Shown here: positions 1 through 8,884 of the stretch, one piece after another
Numbering within the stretch: position 1 is the first letter of the stretch
Layout: every line of letters begins with the position of its first letter
Notes under the pieces: model-generated
What the model was told of the DNA's origin: nothing
Database searches by the model: none
What the model saw: the letters and a program-made list of their open reading frames with translations, nothing else
DNA from: Alteromonas sp. KUL106
GTDB lineage: Bacteria; Pseudomonadota; Gammaproteobacteria; Enterobacterales; Alteromonadaceae
Assembly: GCF_009811415.1 (NCBI RefSeq)
Contig: NZ_BLIG01000043.1
Span: forward strand, 1-42,447
Length of the DNA: 42,447 nucleotides
Reading direction: 5' to 3'
Position numbers and translations under genes: made by a program

Positions 1-63
1 CTGAAGAGGCTTCGTTATCCGCTGAAGAGGCTTCGTTATCCGCTGAAGAGGCTTCGTTATCCG
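1..63. repeat. Three 21-base tandem repeats inside rne
   Basis: Three identical 21-base units run from base 1 to 63 and may continue left of the window. Read in the rne frame on the minus strand each unit encodes the heptapeptide ADNEASS. Because the unit is a multiple of three, copy-number change alters only the length of the acidic C-terminal tail of RNase E. Confidence 0.9.
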
Positions 64-2848
64 CTGAAGGCTCCTCATCTTTCGCTAAAGGCTCTGCATC
101 AAACTGGAGTTCATCCTGAACAGCCTCAACGTCAAGTTTAGCACTTTGCTTCTTCTCTTGAGGTGAAGAAGGTTGCTCGTCAGCTGACGCTAACTGCCCC
201 GGCTCTTGAGCTTGCGTTTCTTCAATAACAGGCGCTGCTGGCTTGTTAGACGACTGCGCGCTTGCTTTTGGATCCTGAGCTTCAAGTTCGCCTGGCTGTT
301 TAGCCTGTGTATCAGACTCATCGGCTTGTTGCGACTCTTTCTTGCGACGTTGTCCCGCTGCACGAACGTGACGAGGAGAGCGGCGTGAACGTCCACGGCC
401 TTCTCGTTTTTGTCCGTTTTCTTCAGCATTAGCGTCGGTTGAATCACCCGCTTCAGCTAAGTTTTGCTCGACGTTTTCAACGTCAGATGCCGTTTTAGCG
501 TCTACTGCTGTCTCTGCAGCTTTTTTAGCTGGTTTCTTAGGCTGTTGCTTTTGCTCTGTCGCGCTTTCTGCTTTTTCCTCTGCTTCATCAAGTTTTGCGG
601 CTTTTTGAGGCTTCGCATCGCTCTTAGGGGTGCTCTGCGCTTTCGTCTCTTGCTGAGGGGCTTTTACCGTATCATTACCTTTTGGTTCTGATGGCGTTTT
701 TGCATCAGTCTGCTCGACAATATCAGACGCAACGTCCTCTTTATTCACACGAACGCTGCGGCGTTTATCACGACGTTTTCTTCGCTCAGCGACTTCTCGC
801 TTTTTCTGCGCTTGATTTTCTTGCTGCTCGCTTTCTTGATTTTCTTGCTTAGGCTTTTGCTGCTCTTCACGAGGTTGCTGAGCCTTACGCGGCTTGCGAC
901 CTTTATTGTTGCGTTTGTCGTCTGCGTCTGAACGCTGCTCGTCACGCGGTTTACGATTTTCTTGCTGCTCGCCATTGCGACTCTGGTCTTTGGCTTGATC
1001 TCTATTTTGAGATTGACTGCCTCGACGGTTGTTCTTATTGCGTGGCTTGCGGCGACGATCGTCGTTGTTACGGCTACGGTTATTTCTTGACTTAGCACTA
1101 TCGTCTGACTGCTGCTTTTTATCTTGGCCTGTTGCTTCATCGCTTTGTGAGCCAAACAAGTCGTTAATCCACTTTCCGATACGAGCAAATAAAGTCGGCA
1201 CATCGTCAGCCTTCTTAACAGGCTCTTCTTTTGGCGCGACAACAGGTGCAGCGGTAGGTGCAACTAAGCCCTTAAGTGCAGGCTCCTCTCGCTTAACGGG
1301 CGTAGAAGTGGATACGTCAGTTTCGGCTTCTACGGCAGGCATTAATTCAATTTCGTAGCTAGCGTCTGACAGCACGTCATCAGGACGACGGCGCAATACC
1401 TGGTAATGTGGCGTATCTAAATTAGCATTTGGAATAAGCAGTAAATCAACACCATGGCGCTTTTCTAAAAGCTGAATAGACTTGCGTTTTTCATTAAGCA
1501 AGTAAGTTGCGACGGGCACAGGCAACTGTGCTTCAATTTGGCCCGTGTTTTCTTTGATACTCTCCTCTTCTAAAATACGAAGAATAGAAAGCGCCAAAGA
1601 CTCGGTGCCCCGAATAGTTCCGTGACCCGAACAGCGAGGACATACATGATGCGCTGATTCGCCAAGGGAAGGACGTAAACGCTGGCGAGACATCTCTAGA
1701 AGACCAAAGCGAGAAATGCGGCCCAGTTGTACACGGGCTCTGTCACTTCTTACCGCGTCTTTCATACGGTTTTCAACTTCACGTTGATGGCGCACTGGTG
1801 TCATATCAATGAAATCGATAACAACAAGGCCACCTAAGTCACGTAAACGTAACTGACGAGCAATTTCGTCTGCCGCTTCTAAATTGGTGTTTAGCGCTGT
1901 TTCTTCGATATCGCCGCCTTTTGTTGCGCGGGCAGAGTTGATATCAATTGAGGTAAGCGCTTCTGTTGGGTCAATCACAATTGAACCGCCAGAAGGTAAG
2001 CGCACTTCGCGCTGGAATGCAGACTCAATTTGGCTTTCAATCTGATAGTGACTAAATAGCGGTACCTCACCGCGATACAATTTAACGCGGCTAGCGAAAT
2101 CAGGGCGAACTAGTTGGATATGCTGCAGTGCTTGTTCGTAAATACTGGTTTTATCAATAAGAATCTCGCCAATATCGCGGCGCAGATAGTCGCGAATTGC
2201 ACGTACGATTACATTGCTTTCTTGGTGAATTAAGAAGGGAGCTTCACGCTCTTCAGCAACGTCAGAAATGGCTTCCCAATGCTTGAGAAGGACTTTTAAA
2301 TCCCACTCCAATTCCTCGTAAGATTTTCCTACACCAGCAGTACGAACAATCAGACCCATGCCGTCTGGAAGTTCAAGTTTGCTCAGTGACTCTTTAAGTT
2401 CAGTGCGCTCGTCGCCTTCAATGCGTCGAGATATGCCGCCAGCGCGAGGGTTATTTGGCATAAGTACCAGATAACTACCTGCTAATGATAGAAAGGTAGT
2501 TAGAGCAGCGCCTTTTTGACCGCGTTCTTCTTTATCAATCTGAACAATAACTTCTTGGCCTTCCTTAATCACATCTTTGATGTTTGGGCGGCCTTCGAAT
2601 TTGTAACCTTTAGGGAAATAAGTGCGGGCAATTTCTTTGAGGGGGAGGAAACCGTGGCGTTCTGCGCCGTAGTCAACAAAAGCGGCTTCTAAGCTAGGCT
2701 CAACGCGGGTTATCTTACCCTTGTAAATATTCGCTTTTTTTTGCTCGTGCCCTGGGCTTTCTATATCTAAATCGTACAATCGCTGCCCATCGACAAGGGC
2801 AACGCGCAACTCTTCTTGCTGAGTTGCATTGATTAACATTCTTTTCAT
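1..2848 (-). CDS. rne: Ribonuclease E, 3' end outside window
   Basis: Essential endoribonuclease that processes rRNA and tRNA, starts mRNA decay and scaffolds the degradosome. About 949 codons are visible, beginning MKRMLINATQQEELRVALVDG, the usual RNase E start. The catalytic half is complete: S1 domain near residues 35-120, the DNase I-like part with VVIDFIDM, and the zinc-link motif CPRCSGHG that joins dimers. After about residue 520 the protein becomes low-complexity and rich in Lys, Arg, Glu and Gln. An amphipathic segment PTLFARIGKWINDLFG (about bases 1150-1200) resembles the membrane-targeting helix known from E. coli RNase E. Arginine-rich stretches follow that probably bind RNA. The upstream Shine-Dalgarno is weak, as expected for a gene controlled through its long leader. 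The C-terminus with partner-binding motifs lies left of base 1. Confidence 0.97.
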   Translation of the reverse strand, partial: MKRMLINATQQEELRVALVDGQRLYDLDIESPGHEQKKANIYKGKITRVEPSLEAAFVDYGAERHGFLPLKEIARTYFPKGYKFEGRPNIKDVIKEGQEVIVQIDKEERGQKGAALTTFLSLAGSYLVLMPNNPRAGGISRRIEGDERTELKESLSKLELPDGMGLIVRTAGVGKSYEELEWDLKVLLKHWEAISDVAEEREAPFLIHQESNVIVRAIRDYLRRDIGEILIDKTSIYEQALQHIQLVRPDFASRVKLYRGEVPLFSHYQIESQIESAFQREVRLPSGGSIVIDPTEALTSIDINSARATKGGDIEETALNTNLEAADEIARQLRLRDLGGLVVIDFIDMTPVRHQREVENRMKDAVRSDRARVQLGRISRFGLLEMSRQRLRPSLGESAHHVCPRCSGHGTIRGTESLALSILRILEEESIKENTGQIEAQLPVPVATYLLNEKRKSIQLLEKRHGVDLLLIPNANLDTPHYQVLRRRPDDVLSDASYEIELMPAVEAETDVSTSTPVKREEPALKGLVAPTAAPVVAPKEEPVKKADDVPTLFARIGKWINDLFGSQSDEATGQDKKQQSDDSAKSRNNRSRNNDDRRRKPRNKNNRRGSQSQNRDQAKDQSRNGEQQENRKPRDEQRSDADDKRNNKGRKPRKAQQPREEQQKPKQENQESEQQENQAQKKREVAERRKRRDKRRSVRVNKEDVASDIVEQTDAKTPSEPKGNDTVKAPQQETKAQSTPKSDAKPQKAAKLDEAEEKAESATEQKQQPKKPAKKAAETAVDAKTASDVENVEQNLAEAGDSTDANAEENGQKREGRGRSRRSPRHVRAAGQRRKKESQQADESDTQAKQPGELEAQDPKASAQSSNKPAAPVIEETQAQEPGQLASADEQPSSPQEKKQSAKLDVEAVQDELQFDAEPLAKDEEPSADNEASSADNEASSADNEASS

Positions 2849-3638
2849 TGTATCTAACTCTGTTTTAGTACAGCCGTTAAGACACAAAATTAAAGTGACA
2901 TGTGCAAACCCTCACCGCGCAACCTCACGGCTGGACGGGGACTTTGTTGTAACGCCGCATTATCCTTGGTGGTTGACCATTTTGACACCGTTTTTAGCGT
3001 CTTAAGTTACTCAATATCACCCTGGTCTTAAACTCAGACGACATGGTGGGTGAATCTTTATGGTCACACTGCTTTAAGGATGTCGGGAGCGACTTGCCCT
3101 TATTACTGTATTCATTTTCGCAAGCAATTTTTTGTGCTCACGTGTCATTTAATTCTGTTTTAACGGCAAACTTATTTTATGTTCGCAAGCAATGGCGGTT
3201 GCTTTATTACGGCAGTGTAGTCGTTGCCTCTCTAGCTAGGTTGGTATGAAAAGTACTTTTTCATTGCGGATGCCACCAACACGATCGCCAAGCTTTTTCG
3301 TTTACAAGTTTGAATCGCGTTATTAATTTTCGCTGATTCGGTCTTGTTTGTTGTTTTTATAACGCTGAGTTTCACGTTCTTAAGGTAGGGGGTAAAAACC
3401 GCCTGCTACCAAAAATAGAGTGTGAATTATTCCGTGCCAAAAACGCCGTTAAGTATCGCACCAAAACCCCATTTTTAGCAAGGAAAGCAAGTGAATAAAT
3501 TGTGTATATCTTTGAAGGCGCCCACTGGTCTGCGTTCGAAACCGCCGCTTTGGTCAAAAATGCAGCGTTAAGTGTTATTTTTAATATTTTGTGACTTTCA
3601 GTTAGCCGAGAGAATTCGCATTGATGTATACTTGAAGG
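2849..3638. other. 790-base rne-rluC intergenic region with the rne leader
   Basis: No convincing gene lies here; the two open frames at 3043-3249 and 3372-3557 have no ribosome site and unlikely composition. The part next to rne should hold its long 5' untranslated leader, which in E. coli contains hairpins through which RNase E controls its own mRNA. The GC-rich stretch near 2905-2945 can fold, but I could not match it to the E. coli hp2 hairpin. The motif TTCGCAAGCAAT occurs twice, at 3117-3128 and 3182-3193. A near-consensus -10 TATACT (3627-3632) sits right before the rluC ATG. Confidence 0.5.
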
Positions 3639-4580
3639 ATGAAAGAAGAATCTCCACAGAAAGTACGTTTTGTCACCGTTGAAGCCGATTTGGCCGGTCA
3701 GCGCATCGATAATTTTTTGCGCACAGAACTAAAGGGCGTGCCAAAAAGCATGATCTATCGCATTGTGCGTAAAGGCGAAGTGCGTGTGAATAAAGGTCGC
3801 GTTAAGCCTGAGTATAAGCTTCAGACTGATGACTTAATTAGAATTCCACCTGTTCGTGTGTCGGAAGGCGCACCTGCACCTTCACCAAAACTCGATAAAA
3901 TTGCCTCGTTAGAGTCGCACATTTTATTTGAAGATGACCGCCTTCTTGTTATCAATAAACCGTCAGGCACGGCCGTTCATGGTGGAAGCGGCTTAAGCTT
4001 CGGACTTATTGAGGGATTGAGAGCATTACGTTCTGACGCCAAATTTATGGAGCTGGTGCATCGCCTAGATAGGGATACGTCGGGGTGCATATTAATTGCC
4101 AAAAAGCGCTCTGCGCTGCGCCACATGCACGAGCAACTGCGCACGGGTAAAATGGACAAGCGATATAATGCCTTGGTTGCCGGTGAATGGCCCGAGACCC
4201 GATTTAAAGTGAAAGCACCGCTTCGTAAGAATGTGCTGCAGTCGGGCGAACGTATGGTAAGCGTAAGTGAAGAGGGTAAACCATCAGAAACCCGCTATCG
4301 CATATTGGAAGCATACCCGGGTGCAACCTTGGTTGAAGCGTCTCCCATAACAGGAAGAACCCATCAAATTCGCGTTCACTGTTTGCATGCGGGACACCCC
4401 ATCGCTTGTGACTCTAAATACGGCGATGCCGATTTTGATGCAGCGATGCGTCAAAAGGGCTTAAACAGACTGTTTCTGCACGCTCGCAGTATTTCACTGC
4501 TGCATCCCGCTACGGAAGAGCGCGTAACATTTACTGCGCCTTTAGACGACACTCTTTTAAATACGCTTAAAGCACTCTAA
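3639..4580 (+). CDS. rluC: 23S rRNA pseudouridine synthase RluC
   Basis: Converts uridines of 23S rRNA to pseudouridine (955, 2504 and 2580 in E. coli numbering). The 313-residue protein follows E. coli RluC closely along its length. It has an N-terminal S4 RNA-binding domain (about 15-75, with PKSMIYRIVRKGEVRVNKGR) and the RluA-type catalytic domain. The catalytic aspartate is Asp144 in HRLDRDTSG; the later motif SPITGRTHQIRVH is also present. The start is fixed by an in-frame TGA six bases upstream. GAAGG abuts the ATG with no spacing, so this is not a normal Shine-Dalgarno, and a TATACT -10 ends only six bases before the ATG, suggesting a very short or absent leader. It is divergent from rne, as in E. 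coli, and the HAD gene follows after 3 bases. Confidence 0.97.
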   Translation: MKEESPQKVRFVTVEADLAGQRIDNFLRTELKGVPKSMIYRIVRKGEVRVNKGRVKPEYKLQTDDLIRIPPVRVSEGAPAPSPKLDKIASLESHILFEDDRLLVINKPSGTAVHGGSGLSFGLIEGLRALRSDAKFMELVHRLDRDTSGCILIAKKRSALRHMHEQLRTGKMDKRYNALVAGEWPETRFKVKAPLRKNVLQSGERMVSVSEEGKPSETRYRILEAYPGATLVEASPITGRTHQIRVHCLHAGHPIACDSKYGDADFDAAMRQKGLNRLFLHARSISLLHPATEERVTFTAPLDDTLLNTLKAL

Positions 4581-4583
4581 GTT

Positions 4584-5291
4584 ATGCATTCAAAAAATCA
4601 GGCTGCTGATACGCAGCCTTCATCTTCATTAGATGAAAAGCAACCTCGTTACAAGCTCGTTATCTTCGATTGGGACGGTACGTTAATGGATTCGGCGGCG
4701 AAAATTGTGAGTTGTATGCAGCTTGCCGCTGAGCATTGCGACATGCCCATCCCAACCTACGACGAAGTGGGGCACATCATTGGTATAAGTTTAAAGCCAG
4801 CAATTAAACAGCTTTTTAACATTGAAGATGATGAGTTAGCCGAGCGTTTAGTCGCTGCCTATAAAGATGCGTTTGTAAGCCGTGATACAACACCTTGTCC
4901 GTTATTTGACGGCGTTGAACAGTTACTCAGCAATTTGAAAGAAGCGGGATGTACGTTGGCTGTTGCTACAGGAAAAGCACGCCGTGGTCTCGACCGAGCC
5001 TGGGCGCAAACAGGTACGGGCCATTTTTTCAGTGCGTCACGTACCGCTGATGAGGCTGAGTCTAAACCCTCCCCGGATATGCTGTTGCAGCTTCTTGATG
5101 AACTTGGATTTGAAACAAACGACGCCGTTATGATTGGAGATACCACCTACGACATGCAGATGGCGAAAACAATTGGTATGGACAGGGTAGGGGTCTCATA
5201 CGGGGTACATGCGCAGGTGCATTTGGAAGCACTGTCACCCGTGGCACTGGTTCATTCTATAAGTGAGCTAGAGGCAGCGCTATTTAAATAG
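4584..5291 (+). CDS. HAD-superfamily phosphatase, phosphoglycolate-phosphatase-like
   Basis: A 235-residue haloacid dehalogenase-fold hydrolase. Motif I is DWDGT (Asp29 nucleophile, Asp31), motif II is the Thr in AVATGK (Thr129), motif III Lys161 and motif IV GDTTYD (Asp186, Asp190), so all catalytic residues are present. The alpha-helical cap between motifs I and II is the C1 type of the Gph/YjjG group. The substrate cannot be read from the sequence; a small phosphorylated metabolite is likely. The gene starts three bases after the rluC stop, so the two are probably co-transcribed. A polar extension of about 22 residues precedes the core. Confidence 0.85.
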   Translation: MHSKNQAADTQPSSSLDEKQPRYKLVIFDWDGTLMDSAAKIVSCMQLAAEHCDMPIPTYDEVGHIIGISLKPAIKQLFNIEDDELAERLVAAYKDAFVSRDTTPCPLFDGVEQLLSNLKEAGCTLAVATGKARRGLDRAWAQTGTGHFFSASRTADEAESKPSPDMLLQLLDELGFETNDAVMIGDTTYDMQMAKTIGMDRVGVSYGVHAQVHLEALSPVALVHSISELEAALFK

Positions 5292-5297
5292 CGCTGC
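5274..5297. terminator. Perfect 24-base palindrome over the HAD gene stop
   Basis: The arms GCAGCGC and GCGCTGC flank TATTTAAATA, giving a perfect 24-base palindrome that includes the TAG stop of the HAD gene. It lies between convergent genes (HAD plus, yceF minus) and may stop transcription both ways, although the following T tract is short. Confidence 0.5.
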
Positions 5298-5342
5298 TTT
5301 GTAGCACTGCTTTGATAGAGCTGCTCTGACAGAATTAGTGGT

Positions 5343-5963
5343 TTATTGTGCAGCCATTGCTAATAAATCGACATCGAAGTGAGCGGCCAGTAGTTCATTT
5401 AGCAGCATTATAGGAAGTCCTATTAAACTGTTAGGATCGCGGCTTTCAATTTTTTCAAAAAGTAAAACGCCCATGCCTTCACTTTTAAAACTGCCAGCGC
5501 AGTCTAGTGGCTGTTCCTTTTGCACATAAGCGCGAATGGCTGGCTCACTGTTACAGCGAAAGAAGACACGGGTTTCATCTACTTGCGTGATGGTCTTATT
5601 GGTACTGGGCTGGTGAAGGCAAAGTGCAGTATAAAATCCAACCCGCTTACCTTGGCATGCCATAAGTTGCTTCACCGCATTATCAACATTACCCGGCTTG
5701 CCTAGCAGCTGTGGGCCCGTGTCAGTCTGTACAAGCGCAACTTGATCGCTTCCGATAATAATGGCGTCGTTATCCAAAGTACCTAATTCAGTCGCAACCT
5801 TACGCGCTTTATTTTCGGCAAGGCGCACGCTAAGTGCAGTAGGACTCTCATTGTTAAAAGGCGTTTCGTCAATGTTTGGGGCGTGCGTATCCACGTGAAT
5901 ACCAATATTGGCAAGCACCCTTTTTCGGTATTGCGATGATGAGGCGAGAATAAGCTGGGCCAC
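5343..5963 (-). CDS. yceF: Maf-family nucleotide pyrophosphatase YceF
   Basis: House-cleaning enzyme that hydrolyses modified nucleoside triphosphates to monophosphate and pyrophosphate; the YceF branch acts on 7-methyl-GTP in E. coli. The 206-residue protein begins AQLILASSSQYRKRVL, the Maf ASSSxxR signature, and has the catalytic aspartate in IIGSDQ (Asp73) and the KxR-type motif in AENKARKVA. The start is GTG, preceded at good distance by AAGGAG. It is divergent from yceD, the same arrangement as E. coli. Confidence 0.93.
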   Translation of the reverse strand: MAQLILASSSQYRKRVLANIGIHVDTHAPNIDETPFNNESPTALSVRLAENKARKVATELGTLDNDAIIIGSDQVALVQTDTGPQLLGKPGNVDNAVKQLMACQGKRVGFYTALCLHQPSTNKTITQVDETRVFFRCNSEPAIRAYVQKEQPLDCAGSFKSEGMGVLLFEKIESRDPNSLIGLPIMLLNELLAAHFDVDLLAMAAQ

Positions 5964-6067
5964 AAATACTCCTTACATAAAATCAGTATGTTGCATTACA
6001 TCTTTGAGTAGGGCAATGTTATCCGAGATATACCGGCTTTTATTATAGTTTAAAACGTAATTTTGCT

Positions 6068-6096
6068 TTGACAGAAAGGGGTTGACCCTTTATCAT
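6068..6096 (+). promoter_or_regulatory. Near-consensus promoter of the yceD-rpmF-plsX-fab operon
   Basis: A perfect -35 TTGACA (6068-6073), a 17-base spacer and a -10 TATCAT (6091-6096). Transcription should begin near 6102-6104, leaving only two to four bases before the yceD ATG at 6106. No Shine-Dalgarno fits between, so the transcript would be nearly leaderless. Confidence 0.7.
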
Positions 6097-6105
6097 GCGC
6101 GCCCT

Positions 6106-6639
6106 ATGCAGAAAGTGAAACTCCCTCATTCGGTTGAACCGACTAAAAGTGCCATGAAACGTTCCGATTATCGGGGCGTGATTGCGTCTAAAGATATGGA
6201 ACGATTGAGTGAAGCAGTTGTCCGATGCAGTGACTATGTGGACGCAGAAGTACAGTTCGAAAAAGACGCGCAGGGTCTTACTGTCTTTCACGGCCGCTTA
6301 GCCACGCAGGTAACACTTATCTGTCAAAGGTGTAATGGTGAACTTGATTATCCCGTGGAAGCGGAATTCTGTTTTACTCCAGTGCAGGGAGAAGAGCAGG
6401 AAAGCGATGACATCATTCCCGAGGCTTACGAACCGGTAGAGGTCAACGACCACGGAGAAGTTAGTCTGCTTCAAATTTTTGAAGACGAGCTGCTGTTATC
6501 TTTGCCCATTGTACCCCTTCATGCAGAGTCGGAGTGTACAGTGAAGCGGGACGACATGTCGTTCGGAAAGATTGAACCGGAACAAGAGCGACAAAACCCT
6601 TTCGCGGTTTTGAAAGAACTTAAGCGAGACCAGGAGTAA
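6106..6639 (+). CDS. yceD: YceD/DUF177 protein, 23S rRNA accumulation factor
   Basis: A 177-residue protein of the DUF177 family, always found just before rpmF. YceD is reported to be needed for normal 23S rRNA levels and ribosome assembly. The start MQKVKLPHSVEP matches E. coli YceD (MQKVKLPLTLDP), so the ATG at 6106 is chosen over an in-frame ATG at 6082, which would lie upstream of the expected transcription start. The conserved CQRC pair, a third Cys in EFCFTPV, and EAYEPVEVNDHGEVSLLQI with EDELLLSLPIVPLH are all present. rpmF begins 3 bases after the stop. Confidence 0.95.
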   Translation: MQKVKLPHSVEPTKSAMKRSDYRGVIASKDMERLSEAVVRCSDYVDAEVQFEKDAQGLTVFHGRLATQVTLICQRCNGELDYPVEAEFCFTPVQGEEQESDDIIPEAYEPVEVNDHGEVSLLQIFEDELLLSLPIVPLHAESECTVKRDDMSFGKIEPEQERQNPFAVLKELKRDQE

Positions 6640-6642
6640 GTT

Positions 6643-6813
6643 ATGGCAGTACAACAAAATCGTAAAACGCGTTCAAAGCGCGGTATGCGTCGCTCACACG
6701 ATGCATTGACAGGCGCGACTTTGTCTGTCGATTCAACGTCAGGCGAGACTCACCGTCGTCACCATGTGACTGCTGACGGTTATTATAAAGGCAAGAAAGT
6801 AATCGGCGCGTAA
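6643..6813 (+). CDS. rpmF: 50S ribosomal protein L32
   Basis: A 56-residue basic protein beginning [20 protein letters not shown], the L32 signature, and ending KGKKVIGA. No cysteines are present, so this is the zinc-free form usual in gammaproteobacteria. It starts 3 bases after yceD with the Shine-Dalgarno CAGGAG inside the end of yceD. Confidence 0.98.
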
Positions 6814-6828
6814 TACGGCGACTACATT

Positions 6829-7854
6829 TTGTCTACACTAACCATCGCGTTAGATATCATGGGGGGCGATCATGGTCCCCCTGTTATCCTTTCTGCAGCC
6901 GTCAAGGCTATCCAACTTCATCCCAATGTGCATTTCGTGCTCTGCGGCGATGAAAACGTTATCCAATCTGGTATCCAAAGTTTAACCGACAACGAGCGTA
7001 GTCGCGTTACCATCAGCCATTGTTCTCAGGTTGTCGAGATGGGCGAAGCACCCACTTCAGCATTGAGAAACAAGAAAGATTCTTCTATGCGCCGTGTTAT
7101 CGAGCTTGTTGAAAGTGGCGAGGCTGATGCTTGCGTGAGTGCTGGTAACACCGGAGCACTACTTACCTTATCGTTTTACTTGTTGAAGACATTATCAGGC
7201 ATTGATAGACCCGCTCTCATTAATATGATGCCCACGACAGGACACCACAATGTCTTTCTCCTAGATTTAGGCGCTAACGTTAACTGTACGCCTGAAATAC
7301 TTTTCCAATACGGCGTCATGGGGTCAGTCTTGGCGCAAGAAGTCGCGGGCATAGCATCGCCACGGGTCGCGTTACTAAACGTAGGTGAAGAAGACATCAA
7401 AGGTAACGCGCAGGTAAAATCCGCCGACCAGCTTTTCAAAGATGCCCCAGGTATAAATTATATTGGCTATGTCGAAGGTGATGACATTTTCACCGATCAT
7501 GCCGATGTTGTGGTAACGGACGGCTTTACCGGAAATGTTGCGCTTAAATCGAGCGAAGGTCTGGCTAAGCTGGTGATAAATGAAGTAAAACGCCAATCAC
7601 AAAAGAATTTATATACCCGATTATTAGCAAAAATTGCTTTCCCACTACTGAAATCTATCTATAACAGCGTGAACCCCGACCAGTATAACGGTGCGAGTCT
7701 GATAGGATTGCGCGGCATTGTTATCAAGAGTCACGGAAATGCACAAAAAGACGCCTTTTATTACGCCATCGTGCAAGCAATGAAAGAAGCAAAGATGCAT
7801 TTACCTGAAAAGATAAAGACAAAGATAGAAACGGTATTGTTGGAGCAGCTTTGA
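6829..7854 (+). CDS. plsX: Phosphate acyltransferase PlsX
   Basis: Transfers the acyl group from acyl-ACP to phosphate, making acyl-phosphate for PlsY in phospholipid synthesis. The 341-residue protein has the family start LTIALDIMGGDHGP, then the conserved SAGNTGALL, GVMGSVLAQ and VTDGFTGNVALKSSEG. The start is TTG at 6829 with only a weak ribosome site (GGCG), so translation may depend on coupling to rpmF 15 bases upstream. Its stop overlaps the fabH TTG start by four bases. Confidence 0.95.
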   Translation: MSTLTIALDIMGGDHGPPVILSAAVKAIQLHPNVHFVLCGDENVIQSGIQSLTDNERSRVTISHCSQVVEMGEAPTSALRNKKDSSMRRVIELVESGEADACVSAGNTGALLTLSFYLLKTLSGIDRPALINMMPTTGHHNVFLLDLGANVNCTPEILFQYGVMGSVLAQEVAGIASPRVALLNVGEEDIKGNAQVKSADQLFKDAPGINYIGYVEGDDIFTDHADVVVTDGFTGNVALKSSEGLAKLVINEVKRQSQKNLYTRLLAKIAFPLLKSIYNSVNPDQYNGASLIGLRGIVIKSHGNAQKDAFYYAIVQAMKEAKMHLPEKIKTKIETVLLEQL

Positions 7855-8816
7855 GCAAATATTCACGCTTTATAGGAACAGGTAGCTATTATCCCAGCGA
7901 CGTGCGTACAAACGCCGATTTAGAATTGATGGTGGACACCAGTGACGAATGGATCACTGACCGTACCGGGATAAAAGAGCGACGCATTATTGGAGCAGAT
8001 GAAACCGCTGCTACCATGGGGGCAGAAGCCAGTAAAAAAGCCATCGAAATGGCAGGCATTGACCCAAAATCTATCGACATGATTGTGTGCGCGACCACTA
8101 GCGGTCGATATGCGCTTCCCAGCACAGCATGTGAAATTCAACGTATTTTGGATATTGACGGTATCCCGGCATTTGACGTAGCAGCTGCGTGTGCTGGTTA
8201 TTGCTACGCATTAAGTGTGGCCGATCAATATATTAAGTCGGGAATGGCAAAACGCATTCTTGTCGTTGGTACCGATTGCTTAAGCCGGCTGATTAACCCT
8301 GAAGATAGAACCATGGTAATTCTATTTGGGGATGCGGCAGGCGCGACAATAATAGAAGCAAGTGACGAACCCGGTATTTTATCGACGCATATCAATGCAT
8401 CGGGCTCTCATGGCGACCTTTTATATGTGGGTAATCCTACCCGGGGAGATGAGCAATCAGTCCACGAGAACTGGGGCGTGATGCGCGGCAATGAAGTATT
8501 TAAAGTAGCGGTAACAAAGCTTTCAGAAGTGGTTGAGCAGACCCTTGCCGCCAACGGCATGGAAAAATCTGATCTTGACTGGTTAGTACCGCACCAAGCA
8601 AACTTTAGAATTATTAAAGCTACAGCGAAAAAGCTGAATATGTCGCTTGACCAAGTAGTGCTTACCTTGGAGCAGTACGGGAATACATCCGCAGCCACCG
8701 TACCCACAGCACTTGATACAGCTATCAGAGACGGGCGTATTCAGCGCGGACAGCATTTATTACTAGAAGCATTTGGAGGTGGGTTTGCTTGGGCATCGGC
8801 GCTTGTTCGCTACTAA
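7851..8816 (+). CDS. fabH: Beta-ketoacyl-ACP synthase III
   Basis: Starts each fatty acid by condensing acetyl-CoA with malonyl-ACP. The 321-residue protein carries the whole triad: Cys114 in VAAACAGYC, His248 in VPHQANFRI and Asn278 in YGNTSAATVP. It begins at a TTG overlapping the plsX TGA stop (TTGA), with GGAG a few bases upstream, so the two are translationally coupled. Confidence 0.97.
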   Translation: MSKYSRFIGTGSYYPSDVRTNADLELMVDTSDEWITDRTGIKERRIIGADETAATMGAEASKKAIEMAGIDPKSIDMIVCATTSGRYALPSTACEIQRILDIDGIPAFDVAAACAGYCYALSVADQYIKSGMAKRILVVGTDCLSRLINPEDRTMVILFGDAAGATIIEASDEPGILSTHINASGSHGDLLYVGNPTRGDEQSVHENWGVMRGNEVFKVAVTKLSEVVEQTLAANGMEKSDLDWLVPHQANFRIIKATAKKLNMSLDQVVLTLEQYGNTSAATVPTALDTAIRDGRIQRGQHLLLEAFGGGFAWASALVRY

Positions 8817-8884
8817 TCTAGGCAAATACCTCACTATTTTTTAATGTATTCTCGTTTCTAGTAAAACAATAATAAGGAATCGAC

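Noticed and set aside
190..1358. Frames on both strands in the 3' part of rne
   Set aside because: They are shadows of the low-complexity RNase E tail, which continues in the main rne frame.
3043..3557. Two open frames in the rne-rluC gap
   Set aside because: Short, without ribosome sites, and in sequence expected to hold the rne leader.
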